Assembly (NCBI GenBank): GCA_012931725.1
Contig: CM022948.1
Location: forward strand, 69,728,444-69,792,443
Direction of reading: 5' to 3'
DNA length: 64,000 nucleotides
Source of the DNA: Litsea cubeba
Lineage: Eukaryota; Streptophyta; Magnoliopsida; Laurales; Lauraceae
The notes under the pieces are model-generated. The model ran no database searches and was not told the DNA's origin. It saw nothing but the letters and a program-made list of their open reading frames with translations. Numbering within the stretch: position 1 is the stretch's first letter; the number at the start of each line of letters is the position of its first letter. The position numbers and the translations under genes are program-made. This document shows, piece by piece, positions 11,087 through 23,022 of the stretch.

Positions 11087-14000
11087 ATGTTGCAAGGAGC
11101 TGCAAACAGTATCTCTTCCTGGTCATGGACCAGCCACCTCAAATCAAAGCGAGGAAAATGGCTGCGACTGAGCCTAGAGGGTACCTTTCATCTACTTTAA
11201 TTTTGGGCACTTTGATCTGATTTTGGTTTCTTGATTGATATATGATATGATGTATTTGTTAGCATTGGATCTTGATACTGTTTGTTGTGGGCTGATTTCT
11301 TATAATGATATTGGAAAAAAATTCTGTGATTTTCATGTTGGTTTTTTGAAACTAGTTTAATTGGCCAAAGTGGGCTTCATTGTAGTCTTTCTTCTCTGTT
11401 TTCCCAATTGTATGAATTTGGATGATCCAACCTTGTGATTAACAATAACACACAATTCTCATGATTGATGGCTTCTTTCTGCTGGTTGATTTGGTGAAAC
11501 AATTGTTTCTAAACACTCATTAACATGGATAGCATGATTATTAGGAGAGAGAGAGAGAAGGAGATGAAGAAGAAATTGAGGGTGATCAGAAATCAATGCA
11601 ATCACCATAGAAGATGAGTTTCTTCGGGGTCGGCAAGCCTGGACCCGACCCAACAAAAGATTGGATCTGAGTCCAAATATTGATTTGACTGGTTGGATTT
11701 GAGTAGAAGGCCTCAGATTTTTATGGAGCTTAATACTATGATGATCTACCCATCTGAAACATTATGTAAATAATATTTCTTATAGAAGATTTTATAGTTC
11801 TTATATGTTATTTAAGCTTATATGGCATGACCCAAAAAACCGAACTCTATAGGATTTGAGGTCCTCCTTCAACCCGGATCCACTTAAAACATAATTTGAG
11901 ACCATTTTTTGGGACTGGTTGGGCCTCACCTGAGCCTGAGCCATTTATAGCCCTAGAAGTTTGGATGGATCTCTTGAGGCCCATTTGTGGCGATCCACGC
12001 ATGATGGGGATGTAAATCTAATGAACGAAATCTTTAGTTGTCCATTGGCAATGGCTCTTTCATTAGATCACAAACCGTGTTTTTTTTTTCCTTATCAGTA
12101 ACATGACTGATGAGTGAAAAACGGCCTCTTACCCCAATGGTAAGAGGCGTTTGTACTTACCTGATTGCCTAGGGTTTGAATCTGGGGAGCCACCTTACCT
12201 AACCCGAAGTCTACTTCCCTCACCTCATCCGAAGTCTACTTTTCTAACCGGAGGGCCGATGACTCACAATCTCTTGGTTGACAATGAACACATTCCAACT
12301 GTGCTCCGGGCTCTTGTCAGTTAATGTAATATTTGTGTAGGATCTTACACTCCATTGAGATACCACTTATCCCAAAACCAATTGGTGATAGGAAATGACA
12401 CAACAATAGTTTTATGGTGAGGGTGAGGGCTTGACCACAATTATGACCACTCAGGAGCGAGGGTGAACGTTGACCTCAACAATTTGACACTGTAGTATTT
12501 GTTTTTCTCAGACAAAAGGTAGGGGTGCTCATGGGCCACGCCAAGATATGGAACCGGGGCCCATTTAAAATTTGGATCAGGCTTGAATTATGTGATAAAA
12601 GTCCAAAGCCCGGCCCAGCTTACCCTAGTAAGGAGTGCTTGCCCAAACAATTGCTAGAAAGCCCAAAAAACAACAACAAAAAGCCTGATTTGGCCCAATT
12701 TACTAAATGGGAGGGCTTGGGTCTGACTTTTTTCATCCCTTGTGGGGCCCGATCTGGCCCTTGAACACCCCTAGCAGAAAGAAAGAAAAATGGCTTGGGT
12801 TCTACTAATTTCTTGAATAAGAATAAAATTACCCGATGGCTAATAAATTAAACACTTGAGTAGGATAGAATAACTTATTTTGCGACTTCTTCTATATTGC
12901 ATAACCTTTTTCTTTTTTTATTCCTTTTTTGATGAGGGTGTCTAGCCTCTTCGCGAGACGACTATTCCTCAGGGCACGTGAAGTCCCTACCTCCCCCACG
13001 CACTGAGTAAGTCAGGTATCTGCCTGGGCAAGTAGTCCATGGGAGGGAGCACGAGTTCAAAACCACAGCCTCCGAAAATTTATGGTTATCAATAATGATA
13101 AAGAGTTTCAACTATGGATTTGTAGCCACATAGCTTAGGAGAGTAAAAAGACCAAAGCCAAGCGAAGCTTGGTTAACAATTAAACAAAGTGATAATTTCA
13201 AAAAAGGTATAAGACTTTTGGCTCATTTCCAAAAATGTGCATGAAGATTTGAATATTTCAAAAATTATAAAAGTTCTCCACAATTCTTTTAATCAAGTCC
13301 TCTCCATAATTTTTTTTTTGAGAAATAACAAAAACACCTTTATATCATTTTTCAAAATTTTCCTTTAATAAATCTTTTAAGAGAAATGATCAAGTCCAAC
13401 CCAAATGACCAAGTGGAGCCCACTTATCTACCTTTGCAGGGATGGTTAAAAAAGGGGGTTTCAAATGACTAAAAAAACAAGCTTCATCAAATGGTTATGA
13501 TCATCAAAATCAAAATGGCAGATTTTAGGGAGGAAAGAGGTTAATAAAAGACAATTGTCATTTTTCAAAAGAATTATTTGGGGGGGGGGGGGGGGTTGAT
13601 TGAGATAATTGTGGACAACTTTTCTATTTTTTGAAATATCCAAATCATCTTGTGCTTTTTTGGAAATGAGCCAAAAGTTTTAATACCTTTTTTAAATTTT
13701 CCCTAGAATAAAACACCTGTAGTTCGAGCTGAGTTGAATGTAGGCAAGCTTGAGCTTAGCTAGATCAACTCAAGCTAGGCTTGATAGTATTAAATCAAGC
13801 TCTGGCTTGTTAGAAATCTACCCCAAGCAAGCAAGGCCTGAGGGTTGCATGGCAATGCATATCTGGCTCGAGCTTGAGTCAAGCTCAAACATATCAAGTA
13901 TTGGAAAGTTTTACTCCTTGGTCGCACTTACGTGATTAAAATTAGAGCACCAGTGAGAATATTTAGGGGTTCCCGATTTCTAGATTGGTATACTCAAATA

Positions 14001-17000
14001 ATCAGACAAAAGTGTACAAATAATAAAAACTATGCAGCGGAAATAAAACTCAAGCACACACCACAAGGACACCAAATTTTATGTGGAAAACCCTAACCAG
14101 GTAAAAAACCACCGATCCGAACTAGATCTAATCAAGCACTATGAATCTTGCAATTATAAGAAACTCAGATTTTCTCCCCAGATATCCCCTACCTAAGGAC
14201 TGAAGTTACCTAGTGTCGCTTCACGCTTCAGCGACTTCACACCGCTGATTGCAACAGACTCAATCTAGCACTTGACTCCTCAAATCTTCTATGCAAGAAG
14301 ACAATCTCTTCTACAAAGGATGCAGAAGACTTTGGCTCTAGAGAACTTGTCAGCACAACTCCTTAATAAATCCCTAGAAAAGAATTCTCTCAATCAAATC
14401 TTTAACTCAGCACTTTGAGAGGTGAGGTCTATCTTTGGAATAGCCCTTGAGTTCTTTAAATAGCCCTTGGGATGTGCTTAAGTTTTTCCTAATTTGATTA
14501 GGATTAAAACAAGCAGTTTGAGCACAAATATAAAAATAATTTCCACTTTTTCCGGACTCTCTGCGCCTTGATCGCTCGAGCGAATTAAACGTGCGCTCGA
14601 GCGAATGACTTACTGTCTTCATTCGCTCGAGCGACCAAACCACGGGTCGAGCGAATGCTGTTCTGTGTCAGTCTTCTTTTAATTTTGTCAGGCGGCAGTT
14701 GGTATTCTTTCTCTGTTTCGTTGGCTTTGCAAGAATACTCTAAGGCTCTAATATTCACTTTCCATATGATGTCATGCAGCACAAATAGTCTTCAAGTAAG
14801 AATTCCTCCTTTTGTTTACTATATTCTTGACTTTGAAATGTCACCATGAAAGAAGGTAAGATACACCACGTGTGATGGCATGAAAAGTCTATCATGTGAT
14901 GTCATCATGATATGGTAGACCTCATGTGTTTGTAAAATGCAACTCCATGGCACAGTCTTCTTCCAGCGTTTTTCTTCTAATCCTTTCAAATATCTTCTTA
15001 GAGTTCTTCCCATCTTCTATCTTCAGAGTCCTTTTTTAAATTAAAAAATACAACTCAAAGACTTAGAGTTTTGTCCAACCCATGAATTAGCCAATAAACA
15101 AAAATCCTAACAATCTCCCCCTTTAGCAATTCATGGACAAAACTCCCTAAGACAATACACAAATGATCTACCAACAATAAACCCAAAATACATTGAATTT
15201 AAAAAATTTTCAATCAGCTCAGCACAAGTAGATCTTCAATGTCCTTCAATGTCTCTGACTCTTTTGAACTTCTTGTTCTCCCCCTTGATCTGTCATCGTT
15301 TCTCCCTCGTTTTGTCCATAATTGACAAAGCTAAAGATAAGTATAGCAGTTTTCTTGGTAATAAGGATCAATAGCTCCCCCTCAAGTTCAACTCCCCATG
15401 AAAGTATCTTCGTAGCAGCGCTGGGGGTGGGAGCTTGATCTCATTGATCCGGGCTTTTTATATGTAGTCACCTACACCTGTGTAGTTTGATCTTTTAGCA
15501 GAGTGTAAGCAAACTCATTAGGCAAATCAGATCTTCTAACCCAAATTGGAGTCGTCTTGGGTGGAGAAAAATTCTTCCGCCATTGCTTTGTCTTTGGTAG
15601 ACTATTCAGATTCTTGCAATGGGGACGAATGTGTCCTTTAATCCACAATGATGACAAGTGGATGTGCGTGCAGCGCGTGCCACATTCTTTTTCTTGAAAC
15701 TACTCACCGCATTATTAACATGTACAGTATGTGGAGTAGTATGTGCAACACTTGAAACAAAAATTATTTTACCTTTAGTATTTGAAGTGGATGCACCACG
15801 ATCATAACCGAGACCGCTTCTGTCAAATTGAGACTTCTGACTGCACAAGATGTTAGAAAGAATTTTCGAACCGGTTTTCATCTTGTTTAAAGAAGCTTGT
15901 TTACCTTCTAGCTCAGACAGAGTGATCTTCAATCTTCCTTGCAAATCTTCTTTTTTAGCTTTCACAATCACTATCTTTTTCTTCAGATTCACTATTTCTT
16001 GTTCAGCCTTCTTAAATTTTTGACCCTCAGTAGTCAAAGTTTCGGCCAGGCAAATCTTCTGACTTTCCAAGAGATGAACCTTTTCAAGTGCATGCTCTAA
16101 TTCAATTTTCAATGTAGAATTCTCGTCTTGAACAACCTTGAACTTGATTGTGATCTTGTTAGCAAATTTAGTCATCTTGACGCAATCAGCATATGTAGCA
16201 TGGTACAATTCTTCAAAATCTTTCTCTTGATCTGACATCTCATCATCATTATCAGTATCATTGTCAGACACAGACGCAGCCAGGAACGCCATAAACTTGC
16301 CCTCCCTTTATCTAGGATCATTTTCAGAATCTCTTTCTTTTTCCTTTTCTTCTTCAGAAGATTCTTCATCCCAAATTGTGTTGAGAACCTTTTGTTTTGT
16401 ACCCTTTTTCTTGTTATCACATTCATTAGCATAATGACCATAGCCTTGGCACTCGAAACACTTTGTTCCTTTGGTAGTGTCTTTCTTCCCAGATTTTGGA
16501 TTCTTCCAATTGGCTTGTTTTGACTTCATGTATTTTTTGAAGCATTTCATAAACTCAGCCATATTATCTTCAGCTTCAGATTCAGAGTCAGATTCAATTT
16601 TGTTTACATGCTTCTTTCTTGATTCTGAAGTGACTTTCAAAGCAAGACCCTTCTCTTTTAATTTTCCTTTATTCAATCGGGTTGCTTCAAATGTCTGAAG
16701 ATTTCCAACCAGCTGGTTGACCTTAAGGGTATCAAGATTATTATTTTCTTCAATAGCATCAACTTTAGAATCGAACCTCGAAGGTAGAGACCTCAGAATT
16801 TTCTTGACAACCTTATTTTCTGGTATTTCTTCACCCAGAATGAAAACAAAATTGACAATTTCAGTCAGTTTGGCATTAAATTGATCACAGGTCTCATCTT
16901 CTTCCATTACGATGGTTTCAAGTTCTTTAGTCAGCCGTTGCAATTTTACTTGCTTCACTAAACTGCCTGTAAGACTTCTCGTGCTTCTTTTGCAAGTGGA

Positions 17001-20000
17001 AATCCTACGGAACTCATCAGCAGACACTCCATTGTAGATGCTATTCACAGCCTTATTATTACAATTGGAGATATGCTTCTCATCCTTAGTCCATTGGGCT
17101 TTAGGTTTAGGAACAGTTTGCCCACTAACCACAATTGTTGGTATGGAGTAGCCCTCCTCAATAATATCCCACACATCATCATCAAGGGACTTAAGGAATC
17201 CAATAATCCTTTGCTTCCAATATGCATAATTAGAACCATCGAACAAAGGAGGCTTGGAAGTTGATGTCCCTTCTCTATTGAGCACCATTCTAGAAATCTT
17301 TTGTGATCAAACACAGCAAATTAGTGTAACCTGCTCTGATACCAATTGAAAATATTTAGGGGTTCCCGATTTCTAGATTGGTATACTCAAATAATCAGAC
17401 AAAAGTGTGCAAATAATAAAAACTATGCAGCGGAAATAAAACTCAAGCACACACCACAAGGACACCAAATTTTAGGTGAAAAACCCTAACCGGGTAAAAA
17501 ACCACCGATCCGAACTGGATCTAATCAAGCACTATGAATCTCGCAATTACAAGAAACTCAGATTTCCTCCCCAGATATCCCCTACCTAAGGACTGAAGTT
17601 ACCTTGTGTCGCTTCACGCTTCAACGACTTCACACCTCTGATTGCAACAGACTCAATCCAGCACTTGACTCCTCAAATCTTCTATGCAAGAAGACAATCT
17701 TCTACAAAGGATGCAGAAGACTTTGGCTCTAGAGAACTTGTCAGCACAACTTCTTAATAAATCTCTAGAAAAGAATTCTCTCAATCAAATCTCTAACTCA
17801 GCACTTTGAGAGGTGAGGTCTATTTTTGGAATAGCCCTTGAGTCCTTTAAATAGCCCTTGGGACGTGCTTAAGTTTCCCTAATTTGATTAGGATTAAAAC
17901 AATCAGTTTGGGTACAAATATAAAAATAATTTCCACTTTTTCCGGACTCTCTGCGCCTTGATCGCTTGAGCGAATTAAACGTGCGCTCGAGCGAATGACT
18001 TACTGTCTTCATTCGCTCGAGCAACCAAACCACGGGTCGAGCGAATGCTGTTCCGTGTCAGTCTTCTTTTAATTCTGTCAGGTGGCTGTTGGTATTCTTT
18101 ATCTGTTTCGTTGGCTTTGCAAGAATACTCTAAGGCTCTAATATTCACTTTCCATATGATGTCATGCAGCACAAATAGTCTTCAAGTAAGAATTCCTCCT
18201 TTTGTTTACTATATTCTTGACTTTGAAATGTCACCATGAAAGAAGGTAAGATACACCACGTGTGATGGAATGAAAAGTCTATCATGTGATGTCATCATGA
18301 TATGGTAGACCTCATGTGTTTGTAAAATGCAACTCCATGGCACAGTCTTCTTCCAGCATTTTTCTTCTAATCCTTTCAAATATCTTCTTAGAATCCTTCC
18401 CATCTTCTATCTTCAGAGTCCTTTTTTAAATTAAAAAATACAACTCAAAGACCCAGAGTTTTGTCCAACCCATGAATTAGCCAATAAACAAAAATCCTAA
18501 CAACCAGTATGTGGGATTCACTCTTAGTTATAAAAGATTAGGAGAAACAAGGATAAGTCTAAAATCAACCTTGTTAAATCTCAAGAGTTGTATATTTTAA
18601 GATCTACAATTAAAGAAGTGTTAAAATAGGATTATTTAAATGCAGTGATATTCCTGTGACCGCGCACACCGGCTGCTGGAGCATGCTTGGGGCCCCACAG
18701 ATCATGGGACATAGGGGGGAAGGAAAGATCCACTCATAATGGACCCATATATAAAAAAATGGGGTCACTATCATGCCTCTAACCCTTTAATCTATGGCAC
18801 ATAAGTTAACGACTTTATATTAAAGAGAAAATTGGCCCTCAATCCAACGGTTAGTTCATTTGGTTGGCTCTTAACACAAAATAAGCATAGACAGAATGAG
18901 ACTGAGCCTTACAAGCCGAGCCTCTTAACAAGCATGCCCCTTGACTCAGCTCAAGCTTTAGCCTACGAGACAGTAAGCTGTGCTAGAGCTGGAGCCAAGC
19001 CAAGAAGGCTTACAAGCAGGCTTGACTTGTTGACATATTGCAAGTCTAACAAAGACAATGGAGATGAGAAAGGCATCTTACCCTAGGGGTAAGACGTGGC
19101 AGTTCTCACTAGGGTTGCCAGGTTTCTAACCTGGTCACCCCCCTCCCTTGCATGTACGAGCCCCTATTACCTCACATGTGCGAGTTGTACGCCCCTTGCA
19201 TGTGCAAGTTCCTATTACCTCGCATGTGCAAATCTCTCGGGACCAGCCCCTTAGCTGGAATACCAACATGAAAAAAAGAGAGACAATTGTGATAATTGAA
19301 AACACTTGTGATATTTTCTAGTCCTTGGATTAATGTCCATCTCATATTGATTGGATAGTCAAATTGATTAGAGCTTGGAATATGCATACATATTGGGGCT
19401 ATTTGAATCTCTATCCATCTAAGTAACTCAGTTTACGCGTAAACAAGGGTTCATGCATTTGGATAAGTCACAGTTGCTTTGTTCTTTGTTATAATCGATT
19501 TTAGGCAAGTAGAGTTTCAGGTAATTAGATTTACAGTAAATTGAATGCTAGGTAACCAAGTCCAAGAATCCAAACAGGGCTATGCTTCTTTCTCTACTGT
19601 CAGTTGATGGAAAATTAAACATAAGACTATCAATTATATTGTTCTAAAGAAATGAAAAAAAAAATTGATAATTTATTATTTTTGTGGGACTCAAATGATA
19701 CTCATTACTGGGATACATCACCAACACTGTTATCATCCTCATTACCATGATGATGATGATTCATTCTGTTAAATAGTTAAACAATTGATAGTTTGAGAAC
19801 TTCCTATGTGTTATCAATATCTCAACGTGTGATTTGTTGGCACGAACCTTTATCTCTGTCCTAACCTTTTATCTCTATCCTAGAAATAAAGGAAAAGGGC
19901 TGAATGTATTGAATTGATAGATAAACAAGAGCCCATGGCACAGTGGAAGGTGCTCACTGTTGCAACCTTAGGTTTTGGGTTCAAGTCATGTTATCTAAAG

Positions 20001-23000
20001 GGAAGAAAAAAGAAGAAGAAACAAAGCAAAAGAAAAAGAATGTAGTGAAGAAATATTTTTCTCTTTTTATTCATCATTAATCAATCTGCTGTTTACTAAT
20101 AATGAATGGAAACACAAACATTTTGAGGATTTTCTGTTTTCTGTTACTAATCCATCCAGTAAATGAATTTGACAAATTGCAGATATGGAGGGCAAGGTGA
20201 AAAGCATTCTCATAGTGATCGAAGAGGATGCAGACTCCTTCGGCAAAAGGGCGGAGATGTACTACAAGAACAGACCAGAGCTAATAAACTTTGTCGAGGA
20301 GTCATACAGGGCCTACAGAGCTTTGGCAGACAGATATGAACACATCTCTGGAGAGTTGCAAAATACAAACAATACCATAGCAAACCTTTTCCCAGACCAA
20401 GTCCAGCTTGCAATGGAAGATAATGATGACGAGAATACACCCAAACCTTCCAGATATAACCGTGCTAAAGTCCCCAAGCCGCCGGAAAACCCAAAGTTCA
20501 AGATACCACCAATCAAAGATATGAAAAAATCGTTGCCCCCGCAGCCAAAGAATTCACAAGCTAAGAAAACTACTCCTCAGATGAGCAAAGATGAGGCACA
20601 TGAGAAGATAGATAAGATTCAAAAGGAAATTCTAGTTCTACAGACTGAGAAGGAATTTGTGAAGAGCTCTTATGAAAATGGTCTAGCTCAGTATTGGGAC
20701 ATTGAGAACCGGATTAAGGAGACACAAGAGAAGATGTGCAGCTCGCAAGATGGCTCTGGTGCAGATACGGTCATTGAGGACAATAATGCTCAGGCTCTAA
20801 GGACGACGTCGGCACTTAAATCATGTGGAGACACATTGCTTCAGTTACAAGAGCAACAAGAGAGAATGACAAAAGAAGCACGGGTTGAGTCCAAAAGGGT
20901 GAAGGATGCCAAAGAGAAATTAAAGGCCTTCAAGGAAAGATATCTTCAGCATCATACAGATAATCAGGAGACCCCTAATGAATCTAAAACTACAAGATCC
21001 TCCAGTAAAAACTTGGAGGAAGAGGCTTCTAGTCTAAAACTTGAACTTCAGTCAATATGTGAGAAAGTGAGGGAGTACTTTGAGGAAAATCCGACTTCAT
21101 CTCATGCTGTGGTAGAACTTGCAGAGATGGTTGATGAGCTTGTAAAGAAAGTTGCCAGCTTGGAAAGTTCTGTTTCTTCACAGACTGCATTGATCAAGAG
21201 GTTAAGATCAAAGACTGATAAACTTCAGAAGCATTTAAAAGTCTTGGATAAAGATAAGACTGGTGACTTGAAGAATTTGAGTGACAATGTAAGAGAATTG
21301 GAAGAGGAATTGCATGGGATCCAGGATCTCAACAAATCAGTTGAAGAAGGGAGTAGTAAGCTTAAAACAGACTTTATAGAAACATGCCGTAACGTCAACA
21401 ACCTTTCTCAGAAACCGCAGACCCCTGAAAAGAATGATGAGATCAAGAATATGGGTGTGCCTTTGGTGGAAGAGGGGATTAGTCCCAGTGCTGAACCACC
21501 TAAAAAGTGTCAAGAGCAAGAAGATATAAGGTCGTCAGTTGAAGACTCAGTAGCTTCAGAGGACAGAGCAGTTGAAGGCAAGGTTCAAAGTATTCAGGAT
21601 CTTGATCTTGACAAGAACACAGATCAGGAGAACCATGCTCTACCAGACATCACTCTTCTTTCCAGAGACTTGCAGGACCCGCAACAAGACGAGGCCGAGG
21701 ACAAGAATTCAATCCATGCAGAGGATAGTGTTGCTAATGTTGAATTACAGAAACATAATGAGGAGCAAACAGGTACAGAGAATTGGGAGAACTTGTTCCT
21801 AAATGGATTGGAAGAGCGAGAGAAGGTTTTATTGTCAGAATATACAGCGATTCTTCAGAATTACAGGGAAACAAAGAAATCACTCTCTGAAGTTGAGAAG
21901 AAAATCCAAGAAAGCCTCAATGATGTAATGGCCCAGATTAAGGAATTGCAAAGTGACAATACTAAGAAAGATATGGAGATTCAATTGCTAAAACAGAAAC
22001 TAAGCATTGTCCAAACAGCTCCAAATGAAAATATGAACAGCAATTTGAAAAAATCTGAAGATTTGCAGAATACTACAACAGGAAATACAAAAGAGCAATG
22101 GAAATACTTGTTTAATGAACTCCAGAAAAAGAGCGCGAGCTTGGTGATGCCCAGACTGTTGGAAGATTTATTAAAAGAAAGAAACATTGACTTTGCAACA
22201 AAATCAAAAGAATTGAGTGGTATCACATCCATGGAAAACCCAACGGAAGATGACGTCAAGCTGGTCCTCAATGAGGAACCACATACCCCTTCAATAGTTG
22301 AAGAAGAATTCCGAAGGGACATTGATGGACAGCTAGAAGAGAATCTTGAGTTCTGGTTAAGATTCAGCACAACATCTCATCAGATACAAATGTTCCAAAC
22401 AAAATTGCGCGATCTGCAGGAAGAATATTCAAAACAGAACAAGGATAAGAAGAAAAAAGTGGTTGGTGCTAATGCTACTGACCCAGCAGCGAAATCTGAA
22501 TCGTCAGCAACCGAAAAAAAATTGAGAGAGTTACATGGTGAATTATCAGTCTGGTTGGAACATAATGTATTGCTGAAAAATGAATTGCAATACAGATTCT
22601 CTTCTCTATGCAAAATACAAGAAGAGATATCAAGAGTTTCAAAGGTGCATTCTGAAACAGAACAAGAGAAATTCACTTCACAACAGGCTGCCAGGTATCA
22701 GGGTGAGGTGATGAACATGAGACAAGAGAACAACAGGGTTGCAGAAGAATTGGAAGTGGGTTTGGATCTAGTGAGGAGGCTCCAATTGGAAGTAGAGAAG
22801 ACACTATCCAAGTCAAATGAGAGATCTTCTAGATCAGGATCTAAAAGTCAGCGTCGCCATCATCAGCAGCAAGTGAAGCATTCAACAAGTAGGAATAAAG
22901 TTCCACTGCGGAATTTCTTGTTTGGCTCTAAAACAAAGAAGGCATCCCTGTTTTCATGTGCGACTCCTCCAATTCAGAAACAATATGATATGAAGAAAGC

Positions 23001-23022
23001 TGGTGGTGGCCTTCACATGTAA
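11087..23022 (+). CDS. NET2: NET2/KIP1-family actin-binding protein, two exons
   Basis: Exon 1 is 11087-11180 and exon 2 is 20183-23022; together they encode 977 residues. Exon 1 ends with one base of a codon (G|GTACC); exon 2 starts AT after TTGCAG, making Asp32 and the junction SLED-MEGKVKSIL. This rebuilds the N-terminal NAB domain (about residues 1-90): SWSWTSH and KWL in exon 1, then VIEEDADSFGKRAEMYYKNR and FVEESYRAYRALADRYEH. NET-family proteins bind actin filaments through NAB; NET2 members act in pollen at the plasma membrane (family knowledge). Residues from about 140 to 900 are Glu/Lys/Leu-rich and look like long coiled coil. The C-terminus has PLRNFLFGSKTKK and FSCATPPIQKQYD, as in NET2 relatives. 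The family usually has WWW where this has WSW. Starting at the exon 2 ATG (20185) would lose a third of the NAB domain. Confidence 0.85.
12112..12335 (+). repeat. SINE-like tRNA-derived repeat (candidate)
   Basis: An A-box-like segment (CCCCAATGGTAAGAGGC) is followed about 45 bases later by a B-box-like GGGTTTGAATC, the spacing of an internal pol III promoter. The 3' boundary and flanking duplication are not resolved. Confidence 0.4.
13199..13695. mobile_element. Long-TIR MITE
   Basis: The first about 88 bases (AAAAAAGGTATAAGACTTTT, then GGCTCATTTCCAAAAA) are repeated in inverse at the right end (13608-13695, ending TTTTAATACCTTTTTT). Arms are about 85 percent identical by eye. The centre holds a G-homopolymer of about 14 bases near 13580. 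No coding frame. Confidence 0.75.
13954..15112 (-). repeat. 3' LTR of the copia-type element
   Basis: 1159-base LTR. It contains a cluster of CGCTCGAGCG words at 14570-14657 and differs from its partner by scattered substitutions and small indels. Confidence 0.9.
15560..17288 (-). pseudogene. Copia-type gag, interrupted
   Basis: The first part (17288-16308, 326 residues) has the start of a plant copia Gag: PPLFDGSNYAYWKQRIIGFL, then a UBN2-like helical region (LETIVMEEDETCDQFNAKL), and a CCHC zinc knuckle CFECQGYGHYANEC. A single TAA (16308-16310) in the same frame separates it from a second open part (16292-15606) with a long coiled-coil-like segment. A second zinc knuckle begins CHHCGLK near 15650 but loses frame inside the knuckle; its remainder (KGHIRPHC) lies in another frame. 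One stop and one frameshift therefore prevent a full-length product. Confidence 0.85.
17332..17346 (-). other. Primer-binding site of the copia-type element
   Basis: The - strand reads TTGGTATCAGAGCAG directly inside the 5' LTR, the usual initiator methionine tRNA complement. Confidence 0.85.
17347..18502 (-). repeat. 5' LTR of the copia-type element
   Basis: 1156-base LTR. The same palindrome cluster is at 17961-18047, with two copies altered (CGCTTGAGCG and CGCTCGAGCA). Confidence 0.9.
18680..18835. mobile_element. Remnant of the 9307-9688 MITE family
   Basis: Segments such as GATCATGGGACATAGGGGGG and CATGCCTCTAACCCTTTAAT match the family copies at 9.3 kb (inverse) and 26.9 kb, but both ends are missing. 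Confidence 0.6.
19394..19581. mobile_element. Short TIR element (candidate)
   Basis: The start GGGGCTATTTGAATCTCTAT and the inverse of the end (TAGCCCTGTTTGGATTCTTG) are loosely matching terminal inverted repeats. No clear duplication of the target was found. Confidence 0.4.
19928..20045 (+). repeat. SINE-like tRNA-derived unit (candidate)
   Basis: CATGGCACAGTGGAAGGTGC (A-box-like) and GGGTTCAAGTC (B-box-like) are spaced like a pol III promoter and followed by an A-rich tail. It lies 140 bases before NET2 exon 2. Confidence 0.45.

Larger units (their letters stand above)
13954..18502 (-). mobile_element. Complete copia-type LTR element, gag only, inside NET2 intron
   Basis: Two direct repeats of about 1.16 kb (13954-15112 and 17347-18502) bound the element, flanked by a perfect 5-base duplication ACCAG (13949-13953 and 18503-18507). 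Read on the - strand, the LTR starts TGTTAGG. The primer-binding site next to the right LTR is TTGGTATCAGAGCAGG (complementary to initiator-Met tRNA), and a purine tract AAAGGGGGAGAT precedes the left LTR. The 2.2-kb interior encodes only Gag-like protein; protease, integrase and reverse transcriptase are absent, so it depends on a helper. It lies antisense to the host gene. Confidence 0.92.
11181..20182 (+). other. 9.0-kb intron of the NET2-type gene, filled with transposons
   Basis: The intron starts GTACCT and ends AAATTGCAG. It contains an inverted-repeat MITE (13199-13695), a complete LTR element (13954-18502), a MITE remnant (about 18680-18835), a short TIR element (about 19394-19581) and SINE-like units. 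The rest is unrecognised AT-rich sequence. Its length follows from pairing the NAB half-domains. Confidence 0.75.

Noticed and set aside
12946..13080. Possible third SINE-like unit in the NET2 intron
   Set aside because: There are tRNA-promoter-like words on the - strand, but spacing and tail are unclear.
21981..22676. Long antisense frames opposite NET2 exon 2
   Set aside because: They are Ser/Phe/Leu-rich mirror images of the Glu/Lys-rich coiled coil and have no independent support.
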